Source of the DNA: Pedobacter sp. MC2016-05
Lineage (GTDB): Bacteria; Bacteroidota; Bacteroidia; Sphingobacteriales; Sphingobacteriaceae
Reading direction: 5' to 3'
NCBI RefSeq assembly: GCF_026239735.1
Contig: NZ_JAPIVT010000019.1
Coordinates: 1-64,000 of the forward strand
DNA length: 64,000 bases
Positions 32,342-40,500 of the stretch are shown one piece after another. The notes below the pieces were generated by a model. The model was not told where the DNA came from and made no database searches. It saw only the letters and a program-made list of their open reading frames with translations. The position numbers and the translations under genes are program-made. Each line of letters starts with the position of its first letter. Position 1 is the stretch's first letter.

Positions 32342-32529
32342 TTGTAAATGATGATCTTCCTACATCAACACTGTTAGAACTCAAATTAGGGCAATACATT
32401 GAAAATGCGAATGCTTCTGGTAAAATTACGAAAATAGAAATTCAGGAAACTGACGAGTTTTTACAGTTTTTATTCGGATTGGATAGTCAAAAGCAAATTG
32501 TAGTAAGAAAGCTAAAACAAGTTTGCTAA
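32338..32529 (+). CDS. Small protein coupled to histidine kinase, 63 aa
   Basis: 63 residues, starting at ATG 32338 inside the stop region of the kinase gene (ATGA overlap). A longer in-frame start at 32308 lies within the kinase and is less likely. The protein is acidic at first (MIVNDDLPTSTLLELKLGQYIENANASG) and ends in a basic tail (KQIVVRKLKQVC). I recognise no family. The tight overlap suggests it works with the kinase, for example as a regulator or output partner, but no phospho-acceptor motif of a receiver is visible. Confidence 0.55.
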   Translation: MIVNDDLPTSTLLELKLGQYIENANASGKITKIEIQETDEFLQFLFGLDSQKQIVVRKLKQVC

Positions 32530-32840
32530 TTAAATCCCGTAGGCGAAAACTAAAAACATTTGTTACAATTTGATAGGTAACAATAGCGAACTGCAAGTCC
32601 ATCAGTTAATTATGCCGATAATTTTATTCGCTCAGCTTGTTTTGCCTACTGTTTTCAAAAAGCTTCCTCTTCAAGGATTGTAATTCTAATAAAAAATGGT
32701 GATAGTATTTTTAAACTTCATCATATTTGATTTTTTGATGAAGTTCCAGCACAAAAGCATCTGATATTCTGATCGATATAATTTAACTAATCGCAAATAT
32801 TTTTTAAATTGTAAAAATATTCTAACCAAATATTTTACTC
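32530..32840. other. Intergenic stretch with a hairpin
   Basis: 311 bases. A 10-bp perfect stem (aacttcatca / tgatgaagtt) with a 12-base loop lies at 32714-32745. The rest is AT-rich leader of the monooxygenase gene. No gene seen. Confidence 0.5.
32714..32745. terminator. Hairpin, possible terminator
   Basis: Perfect 10-bp inverted repeat at 32714-32723 and 32736-32745. The loop carries a T-run but none follows the stem, so its role is uncertain. Confidence 0.35.
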
Positions 32841-34058
32841 ATGAAAGTAGATTACATCGCTTTATCTGTGCCTGTATTTTTTATTCTGATTGGGATAGAG
32901 CTTGCTTATAACTTTTATAAAAAGTTGAATTTTTACAGGTTAAACGATAGCATCTCGAACTTAAGTCAGGGGATAGGGCAGCAGCTTACAGGTATTTTCA
33001 TGAAAACAGCCTTGTTCTTTGGTTATAAATATATTTTTGAAAATTGGCGCTTGTTTGACCTGCCGAAAACCATTTGGATTTGGATTATACTTTTCATAGG
33101 TGTTGATTTTTTCTATTACTGGTTTCATCGGATGAGCCATCAGGTAAATGCACTTTGGGCGGCACACATTGTTCACCATCAATCAGAAGAATATAACTTG
33201 ACGGTAGCGCTTAGACAAAGCTGGTTTCAAGGTTGGTTTAGCTGGGTTTTTTATTTGCCTTTAGCCTTTGCAGGTTTCGACCCAATTATGTTTTTAACAT
33301 TCAGCTCGTTCAATACATTGTACCAATTCTGGATTCATACAAGAGCCATCAAATCAATGGGCTTTCTAGAATGTATCTTAAACACGCCGTCCCATCATCG
33401 TGTTCATCATGGCTCCAACCCAAAATACATCGATAAAAATCATGCAGGTACGCTCATTATTTGGGATCGTCTTTTTGGCACGTTTCAAAAGGAAGAAGAA
33501 GAAGTTTATTATGGGATCACTAAGCCTTTGGCCAGCTGGAATCCCTTTTGGGCAAACCTCCATTATTGGGATGATTTAGTTAAAACAGCTCGACAATCAC
33601 CAAAAATAAGCGATAAGATCAAAGTTTTTATCAAGCCTCCAGGATGGTTTCCTGATCATTTGGGAGGTTTTCAAAATGCACCTGAAATAGATGCAACAAG
33701 CTACAAAAAGTATAATCCCGAATTTCAGTCAAAGCTTATGGGATATGTTTTAGTACAATTCCTAATAGCCTTGACTGCTGGATCAGTAATATTGTTTTCT
33801 TATACCAAATTAGATACGATATCACTCGTTTTAGGTGCTGTTTTCACACTTTGTACATTAACAACATGTGGCGCTTTGTTAGAGCAGAAGCAATGGTTAG
33901 TAAAATTTGAATATTTTAGATTAGCACTCGGTTTTCTCTTGGTGGTAGTTTTGAAATTTCCAATAGGCTATCAAGTAATATTTGCAGGCATACAGTTAAT
34001 ATCCGTAATTTGGTTCTTCAATTTGCAACAGGCAAACCCTAATACTGATGAAAACTAA
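32841..34058 (+). CDS. Alkylglycerol monooxygenase-like fatty acid hydroxylase family protein
   Basis: 405-residue membrane enzyme of the fatty acid hydroxylase/sterol desaturase superfamily. The eight-histidine di-iron set is present: HRMSH (His96, His100), HIVHH (His109, His112, His113), His165 in FWIHTRA, and HHRVHH (His185-His190). The order and the FGTFQKEEEEVYYGITKPLASWNP segment are closest to animal alkylglycerol monooxygenase (TMEM195), which cleaves ether bonds of alkylglycerols. Four or more N-terminal membrane helices and an extra hydrophobic C-terminal part (about 300-400) are seen. Its end overlaps the lysoplasmalogenase gene by 11 bases, so the pair is co-translated. Both are ether-lipid families in animals, which strengthens this reading. 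Activity in bacteria is inference. Confidence 0.82.
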   Translation: MKVDYIALSVPVFFILIGIELAYNFYKKLNFYRLNDSISNLSQGIGQQLTGIFMKTALFFGYKYIFENWRLFDLPKTIWIWIILFIGVDFFYYWFHRMSHQVNALWAAHIVHHQSEEYNLTVALRQSWFQGWFSWVFYLPLAFAGFDPIMFLTFSSFNTLYQFWIHTRAIKSMGFLECILNTPSHHRVHHGSNPKYIDKNHAGTLIIWDRLFGTFQKEEEEVYYGITKPLASWNPFWANLHYWDDLVKTARQSPKISDKIKVFIKPPGWFPDHLGGFQNAPEIDATSYKKYNPEFQSKLMGYVLVQFLIALTAGSVILFSYTKLDTISLVLGAVFTLCTLTTCGALLEQKQWLVKFEYFRLALGFLLVVVLKFPIGYQVIFAGIQLISVIWFFNLQQANPNTDEN

Positions 34059-34740
34059 GCTATTCTCTTTTATTTTTGCAATTGTATTTATTATTCAGCT
34101 TTATGCAGAAACAGTCGGCAATATCCAATTGCTCAACTTCTCCAAACCGCTAATTGTTATTACTCTTCTGGCATGGCTTTACTTAAGCACAAATCTTAAA
34201 GGCAGGTTTCATAAACGTATTTTTACAGGTTTAATTTTTGCCCTCGCAGGCGATATATTTTTAATGCTGCAAACAGGTCGATCTGGTTTTTTTATATACG
34301 GATTAATCGCTTTTTTACTTTGCCACATTTTTTATATCAGGGCATTCATTCTAGATCATAAATCAAACCCTAGCCTAAAAAATGGATTTTTTTTATGGGT
34401 TGTAGGTGCTTTAATAATTTTTTGTGTTGGCTTGTTTTTCTACCTACAACCCTTCATTGGCGCCATGCAATTTGCCGTTTTATTTTACGCCATTATTATC
34501 ACCTTCATGGCGATAATGGCAGTAAACCGGTACGGTAAAGTAAATATTTTTAGCTACAAATTAATTCTTTACGGAGCCTTGTTTTTCCTGTTGTCAGATA
34601 GTGCGCTGGCCGTGAATAAATTCGCACTGCCCATTCCACAGGCAGGCGTTTTGATTATGGCAACTTATATGATTGCTCAATATTTAATTGTCTACGGAAC
34701 AGTAGAAAGGAAGTTAGTGGTTACGAAGACGGAAATTTAA
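34048..34740 (+). CDS. YhhN family protein (lysoplasmalogenase-like)
   Basis: 230 residues with about eight membrane helices, matching the YhhN/TMEM86 family. TMEM86 and characterised bacterial homologues hydrolyse the vinyl-ether bond of lysoplasmalogens. Recognised stretches are GLIFALAGDIFLML, with its buried Asp (GDxxL), and FLLSDSALAVNKF near residue 187, which carries the second conserved acidic pair. The start ATG at 34048 overlaps the monooxygenase gene by 11 bases. A membrane-embedded hydrolase next to an ether-cleaving monooxygenase suggests a unit for breaking down ether or plasmalogen lipids. Substrate in this organism not known. Confidence 0.85.
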   Translation: MKTKLFSFIFAIVFIIQLYAETVGNIQLLNFSKPLIVITLLAWLYLSTNLKGRFHKRIFTGLIFALAGDIFLMLQTGRSGFFIYGLIAFLLCHIFYIRAFILDHKSNPSLKNGFFLWVVGALIIFCVGLFFYLQPFIGAMQFAVLFYAIIITFMAIMAVNRYGKVNIFSYKLILYGALFFLLSDSALAVNKFALPIPQAGVLIMATYMIAQYLIVYGTVERKLVVTKTEI

Positions 34741-34790
34741 GAAATGCTTTTAGTTTTTGGAAAGCAGTGTTCTGCAATTATCGGTTACAG

Positions 34791-34829
34791 CAGTCCCGCT
34801 ATCCTTTCTCCCGAATTCATTCTATCGGG
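34791..34829 (-). repeat. Dispersed hairpin repeat, copy 2
   Basis: Reverse orientation of the repeat at 22782: hairpin cccga / tcggg at 34810-34829 preceded by cagtcccgct, the complement of AGCGGGACTG. Confidence 0.5.
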
Positions 34830-34988
34830 TTTATTAAACTCAAGAAATCGCAAAAAAAATACCTCTTCATAGCCAACAAGCAAACGTCGACGGCAATGAA
34901 TAGTAAAACGGCAAAAAATAGCTGTAAATCCGTGCTTATCTATGAAAATCTGTGGTTTAATTTCTGAATTTTGATCTTTAAACTCTCT

Positions 34989-37361
34989 CTACTTTTTCTC
35001 CTTATCCAAGACAGTAAAAACCTGTACTAATCTTTCTCCATTTTCATCAACTAAAGTTAAGATATGTTTCCCTGGTGCCGGACTAATAGCCAATTGATGG
35101 TAATTGCTGGTAGTGGCTACGTATTCATTATCGATATGCCAATAAATCTTGGAATTTTGACTCCGATGTGCGGCATTTAATACGATTTTACCTCTGGTTC
35201 CATTGAGTTCTAAAGGGATATAAACAACTGCACCGTTTTTAGGATAAATCAATTCCATTACATTATTACCGCCGTTGTTCTCACAGCCAATCATAAATGC
35301 AGGTAAGCTTTGGTAATCGCTATTTTTAATTTTATAATAATATTCCATCGCCGGCGGTAAAATAAACCAGCTTTTGTGTTGCATATTGGTTACGCTTTCG
35401 CACTGGTCGGTTACCCGGTAAGTTCCAGTTCTATCCAGATGAACCAGCTTGTGAAAAGGGCAGGCTGCTGTTTTCTCGCCAGAAGTTGGGATCCATTCAT
35501 TCACAACATCAGGGCAATTTTCTCCTGCCTTGTAACCGCTCTGTTTGCAAACTTTAGTTTTTCGAAGTTTTGTAGTTGGGGTTTCAAACCATTTTCCGTT
35601 AGGCAGCAACCTAAAAATATCAAATAAAACTGGTGCAGCTGCCTCAATACCAACCAACCCCGGGCGACCCTCACCATCGGCATTGCCCACCCATACGCAG
35701 ACCACATAATTCGGTGTCAGGCCAACCGCCCAGGCATCACGAAAGCCAAAACTCGTTCCCGTTTTCCACGCCACTCTTTGAGAGGATGAAAATTGCTCCC
35801 ATAACCCTTCATCACCAGGGCGCATTACTTCTTCCATGGCACTAAAAGTGGCCCAAATCGCACCATGGTCTAAAAATGAGTTGCGTTGATAATCTTTTTC
35901 ATCCTTTGTTTCGGAAGCAAAATAAGTAGCTTGATTATAATCGTTTGGATTATACAAACCTTTATAAGTGTTGAAGTGGTTCAAAGTACGAACCATGCCC
36001 ATGTACGTATTGGCTAAATCCCACATGGTCACTTCGCTGCCGCCTAAAATTAGCGATAAACCGTAATGGTCGGCAGGTTGATTTAAAGTACTGATTCCGA
36101 GTTTTTTTAACTTATCATAAAAACGTTCATACTTATATTGCTGCAACATTTTTACCGCTGGAATATTCAGGGAACGGCTCAATGCTTTATCAGCTGAGAT
36201 TGCACCATCGTATCCTAAATCATAATTTTGTGGAGAATATCCGGCAATCTGCGTTGGGATATCAGGAACCAAAGTGTGGGGCAAGATAAATCCGTCATTA
36301 AGCATGCTTGCATAAAGGAGTGGCTTCAATGTACTGCCCGGACTGCGTGGTGCTTTAATCATGTCTACATGACTCTCCAGATCCGCATTTTCAGGTTGGT
36401 AGATATTTCCAACATAACTAACCACATGCCCGGTTTTTGCATCCAGCACCAACGCAGAAATATTGTTAATGTCGTTTGCTCTATATCGGTTATTGTATCG
36501 CTTTAAAATTGAATTGATTTCCAGTTGAATATCTTCGTTCAGTGTCGATCTAATTTTGGTAGAACTTATCTCAAGACTTGCTCTTTCTGCTTTAAATCGG
36601 TTAAGTAAATGGGGTGCGTTTTGAGGTAAGGGGAGCGGTTTGCCAGGAACAGGTTCGAGTTTAGATAGGTTCGCAGTAGCTTGGTCTATGTATTTCAGCC
36701 TAGCTAATTTATCAAGCAAATCGTTTCGTTTTTTTATTAAACGGGCAGAATTTTTCCCTGGATGAACCAGTGACGGACTATTTGGAAGAACAGCCAAAGT
36801 GGCCATTTCACCCCAGGAAAGTGTCTTAGCGTCACGGCCATAATAGCGCCAGCTTGCGGCTTCCAACCCGACAACATTACTGCCAAAGGGTGCATTGGCC
36901 GCATAAAGATTGATAATCTCTTCCTTTGAATACTTTAATTCTAAGCGTAAAGCCAAAATCACTTCTAACAACTTTTGCCAAATGGTTCGGTCTTGCTGTC
37001 GCGACAATCGAATTACCTGCATGGTTAGCGTACTGCCTCCGCTCACTACACTTTTGGCTTTGAAGTTTTGTCGCATAGCTCGGCCCATCGCTAAAAAATC
37101 AAGGCCAAAATGATCGTAAAACCGTTTATCTTCAAAAGCAATAATGCAGGTTTTAAATTTTACCGCAACTGAATCAGCCACGGGGAAACGCCACTGACCA
37201 TCGCTTGCAATAGCAGCACTCAGCAAATTCCCATTGTTGGCTTCAATAACAAAAGAGGTGGGAGATTTGAAGAGTCTTGAAGGTAAAGAAAAAAGAAAAA
37301 CCAAAAGCATGACGAAACAAGCGATATCGGCAATTAAAAATGCTTTTGGGATTTTGTTCAT
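34989..37361 (-). CDS. pbpC: Penicillin-binding protein 1C
   Basis: Bifunctional peptidoglycan synthase of 790 residues. An N-terminal membrane anchor (about 8-27) is followed by a GT51 glycosyltransferase domain with catalytic Glu77 in AFEDKRFYDHFG and GGSTLTMQV. The transpeptidase domain follows with SPGSTLKPLLYA (active Ser), SLN and KTGTSFGFRD. The C-terminal BiPBP_C domain is also present, as expected in PBP1C. Its partner alpha-2-macroglobulin gene lies 237 bases upstream on the same strand, the well-known A2M-PBP1C pair, in which A2M is thought to guard against proteases that breach the outer membrane while PBP1C repairs the wall. The gap between them holds an inverted pair of C-rich repeats. 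Confidence 0.95.
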   Translation of the reverse strand: MNKIPKAFLIADIACFVMLLVFLFSLPSRLFKSPTSFVIEANNGNLLSAAIASDGQWRFPVADSVAVKFKTCIIAFEDKRFYDHFGLDFLAMGRAMRQNFKAKSVVSGGSTLTMQVIRLSRQQDRTIWQKLLEVILALRLELKYSKEEIINLYAANAPFGSNVVGLEAASWRYYGRDAKTLSWGEMATLAVLPNSPSLVHPGKNSARLIKKRNDLLDKLARLKYIDQATANLSKLEPVPGKPLPLPQNAPHLLNRFKAERASLEISSTKIRSTLNEDIQLEINSILKRYNNRYRANDINNISALVLDAKTGHVVSYVGNIYQPENADLESHVDMIKAPRSPGSTLKPLLYASMLNDGFILPHTLVPDIPTQIAGYSPQNYDLGYDGAISADKALSRSLNIPAVKMLQQYKYERFYDKLKKLGISTLNQPADHYGLSLILGGSEVTMWDLANTYMGMVRTLNHFNTYKGLYNPNDYNQATYFASETKDEKDYQRNSFLDHGAIWATFSAMEEVMRPGDEGLWEQFSSSQRVAWKTGTSFGFRDAWAVGLTPNYVVCVWVGNADGEGRPGLVGIEAAAPVLFDIFRLLPNGKWFETPTTKLRKTKVCKQSGYKAGENCPDVVNEWIPTSGEKTAACPFHKLVHLDRTGTYRVTDQCESVTNMQHKSWFILPPAMEYYYKIKNSDYQSLPAFMIGCENNGGNNVMELIYPKNGAVVYIPLELNGTRGKIVLNAAHRSQNSKIYWHIDNEYVATTSNYHQLAISPAPGKHILTLVDENGERLVQVFTVLDKEKK

Positions 37362-37386
37362 TGGTTTTGTAAGAATCGATTTGCTT

Positions 37387-37558
37387 TACCACCCCTAACC
37401 CCTCCTAAAATAGGAGGGGAATTGTAAGAGATAAGGGTAATTTTCTGCATTTATTATTGGTTTTGGGATTAAACCCACCAACTTAAAAATTATTGTAAAA
37501 TTTTCAACCCGCAGTGTCTAATTCCCCTCCTTATTTTCAAGGAGGGTTAGGGGGTGGT
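37387..37558. repeat. Inverted pair of C-rich repeats between pbpC and the A2M gene
   Basis: Arm 1 (37387-37422) contains accacccctaacccctcct then a reverse copy of its end; arm 2 (37520-37558) is its imperfect reverse complement (aaggagggttagggggtgg). Each arm carries its own small stem (cccctcc / ggagggg), and the two arms could pair over about 100 bases. This C-rich block is a familiar intergenic repeat in Bacteroidota. It may be a REP-like or MITE-like element inserted in the operon. Confidence 0.7.
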
Positions 37559-37598
37559 TTTTTATCTCCATTATGGCGTGATTTTCTTAAAGAAACCA

Positions 37599-40500
37599 CT
37601 ATTTCACCACCTGTACCCATTTTCCAGCTTGTGTTGCTGAAATATCGTTGTTATACATCGCCTCACATTGAACTGCCGATAGATAATATTTTCCAACATA
37701 TGACGCGTTAAGCAATACTTTGTACACCAGGCTTTCGTTTTCTCTGATATTGAAGTAGGTGAAAACCCGATCGTCACGAATATCTTGATAAGTAAACGGA
37801 GATGAAGCCAGGATACTTTGGTTATCATTAACACGGGTATTAATAATTTCCCAACCAGAAGGGAAGATTTGGGTTAATGCCATTTGTTCGTAATAGCCCA
37901 TTCTTCCTGGATTTTTTACGGTTACTTCAGCATAAAAATCGGTTCCCTGTTTTAACGTTGTCGGATCTAAAGTTGTTCCGTTTAAACGTTTGTAGCTTAC
38001 GTTCATGTCCAAAACTTCAGGTCTGTTTGGTAAAAAGTTGTTCTGACCTGCAACAGGTTGTCCTTCTAAAACTAAACGAACAAACAATACGTTGTTGCCA
38101 TTATTGGTGATTGAAGCGGTACTGCCTTTGAAGCTAACTGGAGTGCTATTCAGATATTGATTTGAATTGACAGGCGCTGATTTTCCATCTAACACGTATT
38201 GATATTGTAGTTTATTTGATGACTGATTAGAACCGCAGAACTTACCAATAGCCAATAAACTATAGGCAGTTGTTTGCGTGCTGTACCAGGTATTTTCACC
38301 CAGTTTGGCAGCCAATGGTTGCAGTAAACTGGCCGCTTTTGTTTTTTGGCCAAGCAATGTAAGTGTCTCCAAAATCATTGCCTGATCGCGAACGTCAGAA
38401 CCATAGGTGCCTCCGAGCTGTTTGTAAGGCTGAATTGAAATGTCTAAACCACTAATCATATTTGAGGCAACATTGCTTTGTCCGGCCAATTTATACGCCG
38501 CTGCTAATCGCCATTTTGCTGCCACTGATAGATATTCGAATGCTTTCAAACGGTTCATTGCAGCCATTTCTGGTTTTTTTGCCAGCGCAAGCATGTATAA
38601 ACGATATGCCTGAGATAAATCTCCACCATAAAAATTATTACTGTTAGGAGCCCAATTTGCAGCTTTCGTTTTTTGATAACGTAAAAGTTCATCCAGTAAA
38701 CCAACCGGTAATGTATAGCCAGCATTTTGCGCTTCCACTAAGAAATGACCAGCATAGTTAGTTCCCCATTCATCAGAACTGCCTTCGCCAGGCCAGTAAG
38801 ATAAGCCTCCATCAGTGGTTTGGAAACCTTTCAATCGGGTAATTCCAGCCTTGATGTTTTTCTCTGTTTTGGCTTTTTGCTGTTCATTTAAAGGACTTAA
38901 TCTATCCAGATACAATTGAGGGAAAATACCCGAAGTAGTTTGCTCAATACATCCGTGAGGATATTGGATTAAGTAACCCAATCGCTTGCCTAAATTAATG
39001 GCTGGAATTGAAGAAACCTCCAGTGAACCCGAGTTGGTACCTGCCATCCCGATAGGTTGATAGTTTACGGCCCATTTGGTATGCGGTTGAACGGTAGCTG
39101 AAACCACATTGGTGATGTAAGGATTAGGATTTCTGATGTCCATCTCTACATCGTAGTCTGTTTTTTCGTTGCCACTTTGAGCGGTCACTTTCACTTTTGC
39201 GATGCCCACCTTATCTGGTGCTTTAACTTCAAAATAAGCCATTTGTTCACCAGTTTTTTGATAGTAGAGTTGTTGTTTATTAGTTCCTTGAACGATTAAG
39301 TTACTCGCTTGAAGTTGGACAGAAACGTTTTTCAAGTTGTTTTCTGTTGCAAAAACAGTAACCGGTAACGTAAACGTTTCACCCGGACCAATAACCCGCG
39401 GTAGGGTAGCTAAAACCATTAAAGGCTTTTTAACCTGAACAGATTTTTCTGCAAAACCATAGGCGGCATCTTGTCCGGCAACTACCATCGCTCTTACTGC
39501 ACCAATGTATTGTGGTAATTTGAATTTATGCGTTTTGCTTTCGCCTTTACCAATCGTATACGGGCCCATAAATTTCACCACCGCTTTAAATCGATTTGCC
39601 TTTGCAGGGTTTAGATTTTTATTAATGCTTCCATCGCCACCAATACTTAGTATGCGTTCCAGATTTCCGCCCCAAGCACCTAACACATAATCAAATAAAT
39701 CCCATGTTTTAACACCTAAACCTTCTCGGGCATAAAATGCACCATGTGGGTCTGGAGTTTTAAAACGTGTTAAATCCAATAGGCCTTCATCAACCAAAGC
39801 AATGGTATAAGTCATGGCTTTACCGTTTTGTTCACCAACGGTGATGGTATTTTCGGTTTCAGGCTTAATTTTATCCAACATTTTGATTGTTGGTTTCAAA
39901 ATTGTTTGCGGGTCTTCAACAGAAATAGGTATTGCACCGTACATTCTTATTGGTAGATCGTTAATCGTTTGCGCATGAGGCTGTAACAAAGTAATGTTCG
40001 CAAAAACGTTTGGCGCCATTTCTTTTTCTGCCTTAAATTTATATTGCGTTTGGCCGGCTTTGGTATCAATCCAAAAGGTTTTTAAAACGCGACTTCCATT
40101 CTCGATAGAAATTAGTGCTCTACCATCTTTTGCAGTTGGGATAGTTAAAATAATGTCTTCCCCAACGGTAAATTTTTCTTTGTTAGCTGTAAACGATAAC
40201 ATCGATGCCTCTGTCGGATTTGCACTTTGTTCACGCTGTGCCCATCCCGGCCAATCTACATAAACTGATTTTCCGGTTACGTGACCACCATTTTCATCCC
40301 GAACTAGAATCAAATAACGACCCCATTCGGGTTCATCGATCCGTAAATTCCAACTGCCTTTTCCGTTTGATAAATTCACCTCGTGCGTTTCGACCAACTT
40401 ATTGTATTGATTTTGAGTAAAATTTGAATAGGTGTATTGGTTATCTTGTTCCCACCACCAACGCCATTGCGTTTTATACAATTCTATTTGAACAGTTTTA

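Noticed and set aside
37387..37558. Possible CRISPR or tandem array
   Set aside because: Only one mirrored pair of C-rich arms, no regular spacers, and no cas genes in the window.
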